A stretch of DNA of 64,000 nucleotides from Halopseudomonas yangmingensis (GCF_900114825.1 NZ_FOUI01000007.1:1-64000); one strand, 5' to 3'. Numbered from the stretch's first letter, positions 43,295-53,359 are shown. The notes: generated by a model not told the origin, from the letters alone. Numbers and translations are program-made.

Positions 43295-44479
43295 ATGGCC
43301 TTTCCAGCACAAATCAGAATCCCCGCCACCTATATGCGCGGCGGTACCAGCAAGGGCGTGTTTTTTCGTCTTGAGGATCTGCCGCCGGCCTGTCAGGTGC
43401 CGGGAGCGGCGCGTGATGCGCTGTTTATGCGGGTGATCGGCAGCCCTGACCCCTATGCCGCGCACATTGATGGCATGGGCGGTGCTACTTCCAGCACCAG
43501 CAAGTGCGTGATCCTGTCGAAAAGCCGTCGCGACGGGCATGACGTGGATTACCTGTATGGCCAGGTGTCGATCGACAAGGCGTTTGTCGACTGGAGCGGC
43601 AACTGCGGCAACCTGTCGACCGCCGCCGGAGCCTTTGCCATCCATGCCGGGCTGGTTGATCCGACGCGTATCCCTGACAACGGCGTCTGTGTAGTGCGTA
43701 TCTGGCAGGCAAATATCGGCAAGACCATCATCGCCCACGTGCCGGTGACGGATGGTCAGGTGCAGGAAACCGGTGACTTCGAACTGGACGGTGTGACCTT
43801 CCCGGCGGCAGAAATCGTACTGGAATTTGTCGATCCCTCGGATGATGACGGCGAGGGCGCCTCGATGTTCCCCACCGGCAATCTGCTTGACCAGCTGGAG
43901 GTGCCGGGTATCGGCCGCCTGTCGGCGACCATGATCAGTGCCGGCATTCCCACGGTGTTCGTCAATGCGGCGGATATCGGCTACAGCGGCACCGAACTGC
44001 GTGAGGACATCAACAACGACCCCGACGCCTTGGCACGGCTTGAGGCGATCCGGGTGGCCGGCGCCCTGCGCATGGGGCTGATCAGTGATCCGGCAGAGGC
44101 GCTGACTCGCCAGCACACACCGAAAATCGCCTTTGTCGCGCCGCCGCAGGGCTATCAGGCATCCAGTGGCCGGCAGATTCAGGCGGCTGATACCGACCTG
44201 CTGGTGCGTGCACTGTCGATGGGCAAGCTGCACCATGCCATGATGGGCACCTGCGCGGTGGCCATTGGCACCGCTGCGGCGATTCCCGGCACCCTGGTGA
44301 ATCTCGCCGCCGGTGGCGGGGAGCGCAGCAGTGTGGTGTTCGGTCATCCCTCCGGTACCTTGCGGGTTGGCGCCGAGGCGCGCCAGCAGGACGGCCAGTG
44401 GCAGGTGACCAGGGCGATCATGAGCCGCAGTGCGCGGATTCTGATGGAAGGCTGGGTGCGCGTGCCGCCGAGCGAGTGA
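43295..44479 (+). CDS. prpF: 2-methylaconitate isomerase, AcnD-associated PrpF
   Basis: PrpF converts the AcnD product into 2-methyl-cis-aconitate for the aconitase step. The 394-residue protein has the diaminopimelate-epimerase-like fold: ATYMRGGTSKGVFF at the start and GNCGNLSTAAGAFA near residue 100, plus the second-half CAVAIGTAAA. Start ATG 43295 follows GGAGCC; the frame upstream runs through the acnD end. It lies just after a terminator hairpin. Confidence 0.95.
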   Translation: MAFPAQIRIPATYMRGGTSKGVFFRLEDLPPACQVPGAARDALFMRVIGSPDPYAAHIDGMGGATSSTSKCVILSKSRRDGHDVDYLYGQVSIDKAFVDWSGNCGNLSTAAGAFAIHAGLVDPTRIPDNGVCVVRIWQANIGKTIIAHVPVTDGQVQETGDFELDGVTFPAAEIVLEFVDPSDDDGEGASMFPTGNLLDQLEVPGIGRLSATMISAGIPTVFVNAADIGYSGTELREDINNDPDALARLEAIRVAGALRMGLISDPAEALTRQHTPKIAFVAPPQGYQASSGRQIQAADTDLLVRALSMGKLHHAMMGTCAVAIGTAAAIPGTLVNLAAGGGERSSVVFGHPSGTLRVGAEARQQDGQWQVTRAIMSRSARILMEGWVRVPPSE

Positions 44480-44531
44480 ATCACTGGTGGCAGGCCTGCT
44501 GCAGCAGACTGGCTATATAAAGAGGCAAACA

Positions 44532-45317
44532 ATGAATCTGGATCTAACCGGCAAGCGGGCTCTGGTCTGCGGGGCCAGTCAGGGGATTGGTGAGGCTTGC
44601 GCCCGGCAGTTGGCGGAGCAGGGCGCCGAGGTGCTGCTGCTGGCGCGTTCCGCCGAGCGGCTGCAGGCGATTGTCGACAGCCTGCCGAACAGCGGCGGAC
44701 GCCGCCATGCACTGCTGGCGCTGGACGCTAACGATCGCGAGGCGTTGCTGGCAGGCGTCGGCGCCGAACTGGCGCATGGCGATCTGCATATCTGGATCAA
44801 CAACACCGGCGGTCCGGCACCCGGGCCGGCCAACACTGCAGCTCCCGAAGCCTTTGCTGCTGCCTTTACCCAGCATCTGGTGAATGCCCAGGCGTTGCTG
44901 CAATTGCTGCTGCCTGGCATGCGCCGCGCCGGTTATGGACGCATTCTCAATGTGCTGTCGACTTCGGTGAAACAGCCGATTGCCAACCTTGGGGTGTCCA
45001 ATACCATCCGCGCTGCGGTGGCCAATTGGGCCAAGACCCTGGCCAGCGAGCTGGGTCCGGACGGTATCACGGTCAACAATATCCTGCCGGGGCTGACCCG
45101 CACGCCGCGTCTGGACAGTCTGGTGGCGCATATGGCCAGCCAGAATGGCCGTACGGTGGAGCAGGTGGAGGCGGCGATGCAGGCGCAGATTCCGCTGCGG
45201 CGTTTTGCCGATCCGGCCGAGTTTGCCAATGTGGCGGGCTTTCTGGCATCGCCGGCGGCGGCCTATGTGACCGGTATCAATGTGCCAGTGGATGGCGGTA
45301 ATACGGGGAGTCTGTAG
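44532..45317 (+). CDS. Short-chain dehydrogenase-like protein lacking the usual catalytic Tyr and Lys
   Basis: The 261-residue Rossmann protein has the NAD(P) loop CGASQGIGEACA and a WINNTGGP segment. Where typical SDRs have Tyr-x3-Lys it reads LSTSVKQPIANLGVSNTIRAAVANWAK: Ser-Asn and Arg take the place. This pattern occurs in a recognised side group of SDRs, so the enzyme may be active by other residues or may bind only. It lies 50 bases after prpF on the same strand and might belong to the same transcript. Its substrate is unknown. Confidence 0.85.
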   Translation: MNLDLTGKRALVCGASQGIGEACARQLAEQGAEVLLLARSAERLQAIVDSLPNSGGRRHALLALDANDREALLAGVGAELAHGDLHIWINNTGGPAPGPANTAAPEAFAAAFTQHLVNAQALLQLLLPGMRRAGYGRILNVLSTSVKQPIANLGVSNTIRAAVANWAKTLASELGPDGITVNNILPGLTRTPRLDSLVAHMASQNGRTVEQVEAAMQAQIPLRRFADPAEFANVAGFLASPAAAYVTGINVPVDGGNTGSL

Positions 45318-45340
45318 CGGAGTTTTTTCTTCCGGGGATG

Positions 45341-45451
45341 GGCTTGCTTGCCGGCACCTCCTGCCGGACACGCCGTAAACCCATCCCTGGGGGCTCGCGA
45401 TAGCCATCCATGGCTATCGACGGTCCTGCAGCAGCTACCGGCAAGCAAGCC
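45341..45451. repeat. Structured 111-base repeat-like element
   Basis: Outer arms GGCTTGCTTGCCGG (45341-45354) and CCGGCAAGCAAGCC (45438-45451) are exact reverse complements. Inside are GGGATGGG / CCCATCCC arms and a separate 10-bp hairpin CGATAGCCAT / ATGGCTATCG (45398-45419). The layout resembles REP/BIME-type elements of pseudomonads. It lies between convergent genes (the SDR and folD) and may also end both transcripts. Confidence 0.7.
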
Positions 45452-45477
45452 AGTAGCGGATACGAGTGGATGAAATG

Positions 45478-46332
45478 TCAGCCGTGCAGCTTTTCGCAGG
45501 CGTGCAGGGTGTTTTCCAGCAGGCAGGCGCGGGTCATCGGGCCGACGCCACCGGGTACCGGCGTGATCCAGCCGGCGCGCTCGGCAGCCACGGCGTATTC
45601 CACATCACCACACAGGCGGCCATCGGCCTGGCGGTTGATGCCGACGTCGATAACGATGGCACCGGGCTTGATCCATTCACCCTTGACCAGCCCCGGCTTG
45701 CCCACAGCTACCACCAGTAGGTCAGCGCGGCGTACGTGCTCTTCCAGATTGCGGGTAAAACGATGGGTCACGGTGGTGGTGCAGCCGGCCAGCAGCAGCT
45801 CCAGTGCCATCGGTCGGCCAACGATATTCGAGGCGCCGACGATGGTTGCCTCAAGACCGTGCAGGTCAATGCCGGTGCTGTGCAGCAGACGGGTAATGCC
45901 GAGTGGCGTGCAGGGACGCAGCAGCGGAATGCGCTGGGCCAGACGACCGATGTTGTAGGGATGGAATCCATCCACGTCCTTGTCCGGGCGGATGCGCTCC
46001 AGCAGTTGCGAGGCATCCAGATGCGCCGGCAGCGGCAGCTGTACCAGAATGCCGTCGATCTCGGGATTCTCGTTGAGCTGATCGATCAGCTTCAGCAGCG
46101 CCTGCTGGCTGGTGTCAGCCGGCAGGTCATAGGCACGTGAGACAAAGCCGACCTCTTCGCAATCCTTGCGTTTGTGCGATACGTAGACTTCCGAGGCGGG
46201 GTCGTTGCCGACCAGAATCACCGCCAGACCGGGGACGCGCAGACCCTGTTCGGCACGTTGGGCGACACGGGCGGCTATTTCCTTGCGCAGGGAGGCGGCA
46301 ATCTGCTTGCCATCGATAATGCGAGCGTTCAT
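45478..46332 (-). CDS. folD: Methylenetetrahydrofolate dehydrogenase / cyclohydrolase
   Basis: FolD interconverts 5,10-methylene-, methenyl- and 10-formyl-tetrahydrofolate. The 284-residue protein has the catalytic Lys in [23 protein letters not shown], and the NADP-binding [15 protein letters not shown] followed by [10 protein letters not shown]. Start ATG 46332 fits the family opening MNARIIDG; a longer frame from 46512 is rejected. It is transcribed away from the tRNA cluster. Confidence 0.96.
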   Translation of the reverse strand: MNARIIDGKQIAASLRKEIAARVAQRAEQGLRVPGLAVILVGNDPASEVYVSHKRKDCEEVGFVSRAYDLPADTSQQALLKLIDQLNENPEIDGILVQLPLPAHLDASQLLERIRPDKDVDGFHPYNIGRLAQRIPLLRPCTPLGITRLLHSTGIDLHGLEATIVGASNIVGRPMALELLLAGCTTTVTHRFTRNLEEHVRRADLLVVAVGKPGLVKGEWIKPGAIVIDVGINRQADGRLCGDVEYAVAAERAGWITPVPGGVGPMTRACLLENTLHACEKLHG

Positions 46333-46463
46333 GGGTTTCCTGAGACAGCAAAAAATTGCCGTGATTGTCGCATGCCGGCCTGCTTCGCAAAAGCCCGGTG
46401 GCAGTTGGTCGCAGTCTTGTTCGCTAAAAGCTTGTGATAGAAGAAAAAAAGCAAATTCAGGCG

Positions 46464-46492
46464 TTGACGCATCTGAAGTGGCTGAGTATGAT
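46464..46492 (+). promoter_or_regulatory. Probable sigma-70 promoter upstream of the tRNA cluster
   Basis: TTGACG and TATGAT are spaced by 17 bases and followed by a GC-rich discriminator (CGCCCCGC), typical of stringently controlled stable-RNA promoters. It lies 120 bases before tRNA-Arg. Confidence 0.55.
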
Positions 46493-46569
46493 TCGCCCCG
46501 CTTCACAAACAAGGCGATGCCGGTTTGGAAGGCGGCCAGGCCCGACTGTCAGGCGCTGTAACAGGTTGT

Positions 46570-46598
46570 CAGACAGGCATTCTCAGGTACTTTATAGT
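46570..46598 (+). promoter_or_regulatory. Second probable promoter just before tRNA-Arg
   Basis: CAGACA and TATAGT are spaced by 17 bases, 14 bases before the tRNA-Arg 5' end. The -35 match is partial. It may act with or in place of the promoter at 46464-46492. Confidence 0.45.
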
Positions 46599-46611
46599 GC
46601 CAACAGAACAG

Positions 46612-46688
46612 GCGCCCGTAGCTCAGCTGGATAGAGCATCCGCCTTCTAAGCGGATGGTCGCAGGTTCGAGTCCTGCCGGGCGCGCCA
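46612..46688 (+). tRNA. tRNA-Arg (anticodon TCT)
   Basis: A 77-base cloverleaf: acceptor GCGCCCG pairs with CGGGCGC, D arm GCTC...GAGC, anticodon loop CTTCTAA, T arm with GGTTCGAGTCC and encoded GCCA end. It is the first of three tRNAs upstream of tig. Confidence 0.96.
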
Positions 46689-46724
46689 CTGGCTCTTGGC
46701 TGGATAGTGTGAAGTAACAATATG

Positions 46725-46800
46725 GTGGGCGTAGCTCAGTTGGTAGAGCACAGGATTGTGGCTCCTGGTGTCGTGGGTTCGATTCCCATCGTCCACCCCA
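46725..46800 (+). tRNA. tRNA-His (anticodon GTG)
   Basis: A 76-base cloverleaf starting GTGGGCG and ending GTCCACCCCA, anticodon loop TTGTGGC, T loop TTCGATT, encoded CCA. Confidence 0.95.
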
Positions 46801-46807
46801 TATTCTG

Positions 46808-46835
46808 AAACGCCAGACCCCGGTCTGGCGTTTTT
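46808..46835 (+). terminator. Terminator after tRNA-His
   Basis: AAACGCCAGACC and GGTCTGGCGTTT form a 12-bp stem around a CC loop with T run to 46835. It lies between tRNA-His and tRNA-Leu, so tRNA-Leu may need read-through or its own promoter. Confidence 0.75.
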
Positions 46836-46850
46836 GTTTCTGCAGCATGC

Positions 46851-46935
46851 GCGGACGTGGTGAAATTGGTAGACACACCAGATTTAGGTTCTGGCGCCGC
46901 AAGGTGTGAGAGTTCGAGTCTCTCCGTCCGCACCA
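46851..46935 (+). tRNA. tRNA-Leu (anticodon TAG)
   Basis: An 85-base class II tRNA with acceptor GCGGACG / CGTCCGC, anticodon loop TTTAGGT, a long variable arm (GGCGCCGCAAGGTG) and T loop TTCGAGT, encoded CCA. Confidence 0.95.
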
Positions 46936-47180
46936 TTCAAGTAAAAAAGGCTGTAACGGCCGCATCAACTTCCCGATACTTCAGCGCCCCTGGCTTTTGA
47001 TTAAGAAGGTCAGGTGGCTTCGTGCTTGCCGTGTGTTGCCGATAATCTGCAGGCTCTGGTGTTTTCTTATCTTCGGCAAGGTAATAGAATGTCGGGCTTT
47101 GCGAAGGATCACCGGTATTGTCTATTGCATCCGGGTGATCGTAAAACCAACATAAAACCTTTGTTCAACGAGGACTATCC

Positions 47181-48533
47181 ATGCAAGTTTCGGTAGAAAC
47201 CACCTCCGGCCTCGAGCGCCGCATGACCGTTGGCGTTCCCGCCGAGCGTATCGACAATGAGGTCAACAAGCGCCTGCAGCAGACTGCCCGCCGTGCCCGC
47301 GTGGATGGTTTCCGCCCCGGCAAGGTGCCAATGAGCGTAATCCGCAAGCGCTTTGGTGACTCGGCTCGTCAGGAAGTGATTGGTGAAGTGATCCAGTCTT
47401 CCTTCTACGAAGCCATCATGCAGGAAAAGCTCAATCCGGCAGGCGCTCCCAATGTTGAGCCGCGTCAGTTGGAAGCCGGCAAGGATCTCGAGTACGTTGC
47501 CACCTTTGAAGTCTATCCGGAAATCCAGTTGGCCGATTTTGCCGGCATCAGCGTTGAGCGTATCGAGTCAGAAGTGACCGATGCCGACCTGGACAAGATG
47601 CTCGACATTCTGCGCAAGCAAAATACCCGTTTTGAAGTGGCTGAGCGTGCTGCGGCTCTGGAAGATCAGGTCAATATCAATTTTGTCGGACGCATCGACG
47701 GTGAGGCCTTCCAGGGCGGCACTGCCGAGAACGTGGATCTGGTGCTGGGTTCCGGTCGCATGATTCCCGGTTTCGAAGACGGCCTGGTCGGCGCCATTGC
47801 CGGTGAAACCCGCGCTGTCAAGGTGACTTTCCCTGCTGAGTACCAGAACCTTGAGCTGGCCAGCAAGGAAGCAGAGTTTGAAATCACAGTGAATACTGTG
47901 TCTGCACCAGTTTTGCCGGAGATGGACGCCGAGTTTTTTGAACTGTTCGGTGTCAGCGACAGCGACCTGGATGGTTTCCGTGCCGAAGTACGCAAGAACA
48001 TGGAGCGCGAGCTGTCACGCGCTATCAAGACCAAGGTCAAGACCCAGGTCATGGACGGTCTGCTCGACACCAACAGTATCGACGTGCCTGCCGCACTGGT
48101 TGCCAGCGAGATCGATCGCCTGCGCGTCCAGGCCGTCCAGCAGTTTGGCGGCGCCAATATCCAGCCTGATCAACTGCCCGCCGAGCTGTTCGAAGAGCAA
48201 GCCAAGCGTCGTGTCAGCCTGGGTCTGATCGTGGCTGAAATCGTCAAGCAGAACGAGATCAAGCCGGACAATGATCGCGTCCGTGCGATGATTGAAGAAA
48301 TGGCATCTGCCTACCAGGAGCCGGAGCAGGTGGTCAGCTGGTACTACCAGAATGAGCAGCAGCTGGGCGAGGTTCAGTCGGTTGTGCTGGAAGAACAAGT
48401 GGTGGATACTGTTCTTCAGAAGGCACAGGTAACCAGCGTACAGAAGTCCTACGAGGACGCTGTCAAGCCGGCCGAGCAGGCGCTGGCCGATGAGGCTGAG
48501 CAGGCAGGCGAGGAAGCCGGCGAGCAGGCGTAA
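47181..48533 (+). CDS. tig: Trigger factor, ribosome-bound chaperone and prolyl isomerase
   Basis: Trigger factor meets nascent chains at the ribosome exit. The 450-residue protein has the ribosome-binding domain with the signature [17 protein letters not shown] near residues 43-60, an FKBP-type isomerase domain (about 155-245, [29 protein letters not shown]) and a C-terminal chaperone domain ending in an acidic tail ([11 protein letters not shown]). It leads the conserved order tig-clpP-clpX-lon. Confidence 0.97.
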   Translation: MQVSVETTSGLERRMTVGVPAERIDNEVNKRLQQTARRARVDGFRPGKVPMSVIRKRFGDSARQEVIGEVIQSSFYEAIMQEKLNPAGAPNVEPRQLEAGKDLEYVATFEVYPEIQLADFAGISVERIESEVTDADLDKMLDILRKQNTRFEVAERAAALEDQVNINFVGRIDGEAFQGGTAENVDLVLGSGRMIPGFEDGLVGAIAGETRAVKVTFPAEYQNLELASKEAEFEITVNTVSAPVLPEMDAEFFELFGVSDSDLDGFRAEVRKNMERELSRAIKTKVKTQVMDGLLDTNSIDVPAALVASEIDRLRVQAVQQFGGANIQPDQLPAELFEEQAKRRVSLGLIVAEIVKQNEIKPDNDRVRAMIEEMASAYQEPEQVVSWYYQNEQQLGEVQSVVLEEQVVDTVLQKAQVTSVQKSYEDAVKPAEQALADEAEQAGEEAGEQA

Positions 48534-48556
48534 CCCTGTAGCCATCAGGTAAACCA

Positions 48557-48588
48557 GAGAGCCAGCCTTCGGGCTGGCTCTCGTTTTT
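48557..48588 (+). terminator. Terminator after tig
   Basis: GAGAGCCAGCC and GGCTGGCTCTC form an 11-bp stem with a stable TTCG loop, followed by GTTTTT. It separates tig from clpP. Confidence 0.85.
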
Positions 48589-48656
48589 CAGCGACAGGCA
48601 CGGCCATGGGGTTGGTGCACTGTACCGCACGGCCAGAGACGGAGTGACGGCAATCC

Positions 48657-49298
48657 ATGATTAACAACAGCTTCAATCAGCTCCCCCCGGAAATTCAGGC
48701 TGCAGGCGGCCTGGTGCCCATAGTGGTCGAGCAGTCGGCCCGCGGCGAGCGCTCCTACGATATCTACTCCCGTCTGCTCAAGGAGCGGGTGATTTTTCTG
48801 GTGGGGCAGGTGGAAGACTATATGGCCAATCTGGTGGTCGCGCAGTTGCTGTTCCTTGAGTCGGAAAACCCGGACAAGGATATTCACCTGTACATCAACT
48901 CTCCGGGTGGTTCGGTCACTGCGGGCATGGCTATCTATGACACCATGCAGTTCATTAAGCCGAATGTAAGCACCTTGTGCATTGGTCAGGCCTGCAGCAT
49001 GGGAGCGTTTCTGCTGGCTGGCGGTGCCGAGGGCAAGCGTTTTGCGTTGCCCAATTCACGCGTGATGATTCACCAGCCGCTGGGTGGTTTCCAGGGGCAG
49101 GCGTCGGACTTCGAAATCCATGCCCGGGAAATCCTGACTATTCGTGAAAAGCTCAACCGCATCCTGGCTCACCACACCGGGCAGTCGCTTGATGTCATTG
49201 CGCGTGATACGGATCGCGATCGTTTCATGAGTGCTGCCGAATCCATGGAATATGGTCTGATCGATCAGGTTCTGGAACGCCGTCAGAGCGCCGAATAA
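48657..49298 (+). CDS. clpP: ATP-dependent Clp protease proteolytic subunit
   Basis: ClpP forms the double-ring peptidase that degrades proteins fed by ClpX or ClpA. The 213-residue protein has the nucleophile Ser in GQACSMGAF near residue 113, the His in [11 protein letters not shown] near 138, and the handle with [10 protein letters not shown] holding the Asp. The N terminus has a short propeptide. It lies 119 bases before clpX. Confidence 0.97.
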   Translation: MINNSFNQLPPEIQAAGGLVPIVVEQSARGERSYDIYSRLLKERVIFLVGQVEDYMANLVVAQLLFLESENPDKDIHLYINSPGGSVTAGMAIYDTMQFIKPNVSTLCIGQACSMGAFLLAGGAEGKRFALPNSRVMIHQPLGGFQGQASDFEIHAREILTIREKLNRILAHHTGQSLDVIARDTDRDRFMSAAESMEYGLIDQVLERRQSAE

Positions 49299-49417
49299 AT
49301 ATTGGGTTCCGGGCGCAGCCTGTCGCCCGGTATGGAATTTGTCACAGGCTGACCTTGCAATGGCGAATCATTGGCGCCATCTTTGCAGGCGAGATCGCTT
49401 GAAATCAGAGGTTTTAG

Positions 49418-50698
49418 ATGACCGACATGACCAGGAAGGGAGACGACAACGGCAAGCTGCTGTATTGCTCCTTCTGTGGCAAGAGCCAGCATGAAGTGCG
49501 CAAGCTGATTGCCGGCCCCTCCGTATTCATCTGCGATGAATGCGTTGATCTGTGCAACGACATCATTCGTGAGGAAGTGCAGGAAAACCAGGCCGAGAGC
49601 AGCAGTCACAAACTGCCATCGCCCAAGGAAATCTGCGGCATCCTCGACCAGTATGTGATCGGCCAGGAGCGTGCCAAGAAAGTCTTGGCAGTGGCTGTAT
49701 ATAACCATTACAAGCGTCTGAATCGGCGCGGCGGCAAGGATGAGGTCGAACTGGGCAAGAGCAATATCCTGCTGATCGGCCCGACCGGTTCCGGCAAGAC
49801 GCTGTTGGCCGAAACGCTGGCACGCCTGCTGAATGTGCCTTTTACCATTGCCGATGCAACCACGCTGACTGAAGCCGGTTATGTGGGTGAAGACGTCGAG
49901 AACATCATCCAGAAGCTCTTGCAGAAGTGCGATTATGATGTTGAAAAGGCGCAGATGGGTATTGTCTACATTGACGAGATCGACAAGATTTCGCGCAAGT
50001 CTGACAACCCGTCGATTACCCGTGATGTATCGGGCGAAGGCGTGCAGCAGGCCTTGCTGAAACTGATCGAAGGCACGGTCGCTTCGGTGCCTCCGCAGGG
50101 TGGTCGCAAGCATCCGCAACAGGAGTTTTTGCAGGTTGATACCCGCAACATCCTGTTTATCTGTGGTGGTGCTTTTGCCGGACTGGAAAAGGTCATTCGC
50201 GACCGCTCCGAAAAGAGTGGTATCGGCTTCAATGCAGCCGTGCGCAGTCAGGATGCAGGCAAGAAGGTGGGCGAGACGCTGCGTGATGTGGAGCCGGAGG
50301 ATCTGGTGCGTTTTGGCCTGATTCCCGAGTTTGTCGGTCGTCTGCCGGTGATTGCCACGCTCAACGAGCTGGATGAGGAAGCACTTATCCAGATTCTGAC
50401 CGAACCCAAGAACGCCTTGACCAAGCAGTATGGCAAGCTGTTCGAGATGGAAGGGGTTGAGCTGGAGTTTCGTGACGACGCCCTGCGTGCGGTTGCTTCT
50501 CGTGCGCTCGAGCGCAAGACAGGCGCGCGTGGACTGCGCTCGATCCTGGAAAACGTACTGCTCGAGACCATGTACGAGATCCCGTCTGCGGAGGATGTCA
50601 GCAAGGTCGTGGTCGATGAGAATGTGATCAAGGGCGAATCCAAGCCTCTGCTCATCTATCAGACTGCCGATCAGCCGAAGGCCATGCCCGAGGACTGA
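49418..50698 (+). CDS. clpX: ATP-dependent Clp protease ATP-binding subunit
   Basis: ClpX unfolds substrates for ClpP. The 426-residue protein has the N-terminal zinc finger ([11 protein letters not shown], then CDECVDLC), Walker A GPTGSGKT near residue 123, the pore loop GYVGED, Walker [10 protein letters not shown], and the ClpP-docking IGF loop in [10 protein letters not shown] near 268. All parts are intact. Confidence 0.97.
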   Translation: MTDMTRKGDDNGKLLYCSFCGKSQHEVRKLIAGPSVFICDECVDLCNDIIREEVQENQAESSSHKLPSPKEICGILDQYVIGQERAKKVLAVAVYNHYKRLNRRGGKDEVELGKSNILLIGPTGSGKTLLAETLARLLNVPFTIADATTLTEAGYVGEDVENIIQKLLQKCDYDVEKAQMGIVYIDEIDKISRKSDNPSITRDVSGEGVQQALLKLIEGTVASVPPQGGRKHPQQEFLQVDTRNILFICGGAFAGLEKVIRDRSEKSGIGFNAAVRSQDAGKKVGETLRDVEPEDLVRFGLIPEFVGRLPVIATLNELDEEALIQILTEPKNALTKQYGKLFEMEGVELEFRDDALRAVASRALERKTGARGLRSILENVLLETMYEIPSAEDVSKVVVDENVIKGESKPLLIYQTADQPKAMPED

Positions 50699-50711
50699 TT
50701 ATCCCGCTCTG

Positions 50712-50740
50712 ACACCCGGCAGTCTTCGTCTGCCGGGTGT
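50712..50740 (+). terminator. Hairpin after clpX
   Basis: ACACCCGGCAG and CTGCCGGGTGT form an 11-bp stem with a seven-base loop, but no T run follows, so it may be a weak terminator or an RNA-end stabiliser. Confidence 0.55.
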
Positions 50741-50789
50741 ATTGATGCCTGCGTCTGCAGCATCCTGCAATCTTCCTCTCTGTTTTACC

Positions 50790-50818
50790 CTTGTTTTTTC
50801 CCGATAATGCCCTCATGT
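50790..50818 (+). promoter_or_regulatory. Possible sigma-32 heat-shock promoter of lon
   Basis: CTTGTT and CCCTCATGT are spaced by 14 bases, close to the heat-shock consensus (CTTGAA, then CCCCAT). It lies about 60 bases before the lon start, in the right position for its known heat control. Confidence 0.5.
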
Positions 50819-50879
50819 TGAAACGGTAACCCATAAAAGTCGGGCTGCTGTCCGACGTTTGCTGCGAGTGACTCTGCGC

Positions 50880-53276
50880 ATGACGAATTTGATTGAACTT
50901 CCCCTGCTGCCGCTCCGTGATGTAGTGGTCTATCCGCACATGGTCATTCCGCTGTTTGTCGGTCGGGAGAAATCCATCCGTGCGTTGGAACAGGCAATGG
51001 CTGGAGACAAGCAGGTGCTGCTGGTGGCCCAGACAGATCCTGCTGTAGACGATCCAGCCGAGCGTGATCTCTACCGAATTGGCACCCGGGCCAACATCTT
51101 GCAATTGCTGAAGCTGCCAGACGGCACTATCAAGGTGCTGGTTGAGGGTGAGCAGCGCGGGCGCATTCATGCGTTGTATGAACTTGATGGAATGCAACTG
51201 GCAGACACCGAGTTGCATGATGAGGACACAATTGATGCCCGTGAGAGCGAGATTTTGTGTCGGGCATTGATGAACCAGTTCGAGCAATATGTGCAGCTGG
51301 GCAAGAAGATTCCCACGGAAGTTCTCGCTTCCCTTTCCTCAATTGAGGATGCCGCCCGTCTGGCTGACAGCATGGCGGCCCATTTGGCAATAAAGCTGGA
51401 GCAAAAGCAGGTGCTGCTTGAGGTGCTGCCGCTGCGTGAACGGGTTGACCAGTTGCTTGGGCTGCTGGATAACGAAATTGACCTGTTGCAGGTGGAAAAA
51501 CGTATCCGCTCGCGGGTTAAAAAGCAGATGGAGCGCAGCCAGCGTGAGTACTATCTGAACGAGCAGATGAAGGCCATCCAAAAGGAAATGGGTGAGGACG
51601 GCCCTAACGAACTGGATGCGCTGAAGCAGAAGATTGACGCTGCCGGCATGCCCAAGGAAGCGCTGGAAAAAGCGACCTCTGAGCTGAACAAGTTGAAGAT
51701 GATGTCTCCGATGTCTGCAGAAGCCACAGTGGTGCGCTCCTACATCGATTGGCTGATCAATGTGCCATGGAGCAAGGCTAGCAAGGTTCGGCACGATCTG
51801 AAGCGTGCAGAGGAGGTCTTGGAGGCCGATCATTACGGGCTGGAGGAGGTCAAGGAACGCATCCTTGATTATCTGGCGGTTCAGAAACGTGTTCGCAAGC
51901 TTAAAGGGCCGGTGCTCTGTCTGGTTGGTCCTCCGGGCGTCGGCAAAACATCGTTGGGTGAGTCGCTGGCACGCGCCACCAACCGCAAGTTTGTGCGCAT
52001 GGCGCTGGGCGGAGTGCGTGATGAGGCCGAAATTCGCGGCCACCGTCGCACCTACATCGGCTCGCTGCCGGGCAAGTTGATCCAGAAGCTGGCCAAGGCC
52101 GGGGTGCGTAACCCGCTGTTTCTGCTGGACGAGATTGACAAGCTGGGCGCCGACATGCGTGGTGATCCGTCTTCGGCACTGCTCGAGGTGCTGGATCCGG
52201 AACAGAATCACAATTTCAACGATCATTACCTCGAGGTGGATTACGACCTCTCCGATGTCATGTTCGTTTGCACCTCCAATTCAATGAATATCCCTGCGCC
52301 TTTGCTGGATCGCATGGAGGTTATCCGCATTCCTGGGTACACCGAGGATGAGAAGGTTGCCATTGCCAAGCGATATCTGCTGCCCAAGCAGATCCGCAAC
52401 AATGGTTTGCGTGACACTGAACTCAGTGTTCCTGATGCGGCGTTGCGCGATATTATCCGCTACTACACCAGAGAGGCCGGGGTGCGGAATCTGGAGCGGC
52501 AGTTGGCCAAGCTGTGCCGCAAGGTGGTGCGTGAGCAGACCGGAAGCAGCAAGGCGCGCAAGACAGTAACGGTCGAAGGGGAGTTGCTCGAACATTACCT
52601 TGGCGTGCGCAAGTTCAAATACGGCCTGGCCGAAGAGCAGGATCAGGTTGGCCAGGTGACCGGCCTGGCCTGGACACAGGTGGGCGGTGAGTTGCTGAGT
52701 ATCGAGGCGGTAGTAGTGCCGGGCAAAGGCAAACTGATCAATACAGGTTCGCTGGGTGACGTGATGAAGGAGTCTATCAGCACTGCCTTGACGGTTGTTC
52801 GCAGCCGGGCGGCGACACTGGGCATTGCCCCCGACTTTCATGAGAAGCAGGATATCCACATTCACGTCCCGGAGGGCGCAACGCCCAAGGATGGCCCAAG
52901 TGCGGGTATCGGTATGTGTACAGCACTGGTGTCCTCGCTGTCAGGTATTCCGGTGCGCGCAGACGTGGCGATGACTGGTGAAATTACCTTGCGTGGCCAG
53001 GTGCTGCAGATTGGCGGCTTGAAGGAAAAACTGCTGGCCGCGCACCGTGGAGGCATTCGTACCGTCGTGATTCCGCACGACAATCTGCCTGATCTGAAGG
53101 AGATTCCCCAGAACATTCGTGAAGATATCGAGATTATCCCGGTGAAATGGATTGACGAGGTGCTGCAGATTGCGCTGCAATACAGCCCGAAGCCCATGGC
53201 GGAAGGGGTTGAAGATATCCTGGCAAAGGATGACAATCGTCCGACTGATGGCAAGGAGCGCGTCAGCACTCACTGA
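50880..53276 (+). CDS. lon: ATP-dependent protease La
   Basis: Lon degrades misfolded and regulatory proteins. The 798-residue protein has the N domain (IELPLLPLRDVVVYPHM), a coiled linker, Walker A GPPGVGKTS near residue 353, Walker B LFLLDEIDKLG, and the C-terminal protease domain with the catalytic Ser in KDGPSAGIG near 676 and Lys in GLKEKLLAAHRGG near 719. The start at ATG 50880 fits the family; a frame from 50859 adds seven residues. Confidence 0.97.
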   Translation: MTNLIELPLLPLRDVVVYPHMVIPLFVGREKSIRALEQAMAGDKQVLLVAQTDPAVDDPAERDLYRIGTRANILQLLKLPDGTIKVLVEGEQRGRIHALYELDGMQLADTELHDEDTIDARESEILCRALMNQFEQYVQLGKKIPTEVLASLSSIEDAARLADSMAAHLAIKLEQKQVLLEVLPLRERVDQLLGLLDNEIDLLQVEKRIRSRVKKQMERSQREYYLNEQMKAIQKEMGEDGPNELDALKQKIDAAGMPKEALEKATSELNKLKMMSPMSAEATVVRSYIDWLINVPWSKASKVRHDLKRAEEVLEADHYGLEEVKERILDYLAVQKRVRKLKGPVLCLVGPPGVGKTSLGESLARATNRKFVRMALGGVRDEAEIRGHRRTYIGSLPGKLIQKLAKAGVRNPLFLLDEIDKLGADMRGDPSSALLEVLDPEQNHNFNDHYLEVDYDLSDVMFVCTSNSMNIPAPLLDRMEVIRIPGYTEDEKVAIAKRYLLPKQIRNNGLRDTELSVPDAALRDIIRYYTREAGVRNLERQLAKLCRKVVREQTGSSKARKTVTVEGELLEHYLGVRKFKYGLAEEQDQVGQVTGLAWTQVGGELLSIEAVVVPGKGKLINTGSLGDVMKESISTALTVVRSRAATLGIAPDFHEKQDIHIHVPEGATPKDGPSAGIGMCTALVSSLSGIPVRADVAMTGEITLRGQVLQIGGLKEKLLAAHRGGIRTVVIPHDNLPDLKEIPQNIREDIEIIPVKWIDEVLQIALQYSPKPMAEGVEDILAKDDNRPTDGKERVSTH

Positions 53277-53329
53277 ATTCGATAGGTACGCCAGAGCCGG
53301 ACGCGTGCCGCTCGGCTCAACGGCTTTCC

Positions 53330-53359
53330 TTGACACGGTTTTTCATGGCTTGCTATAAA
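53330..53359 (+). promoter_or_regulatory. Sigma-70 promoter of hupB
   Basis: TTGACA (53330-53335) and TATAAA (53354-53359) are spaced by 18 bases, near-consensus and fitting a highly expressed gene; the hupB start lies about 90 bases downstream. Confidence 0.75.

Noticed and set aside
39403..43329. 1308-codon open frame on the minus strand across prpC and acnD
   Set aside because: It is the antisense of prpC and acnD, a common by-product of GC-rich codon bias; its His/Gln/Gly-rich translation has no domain.
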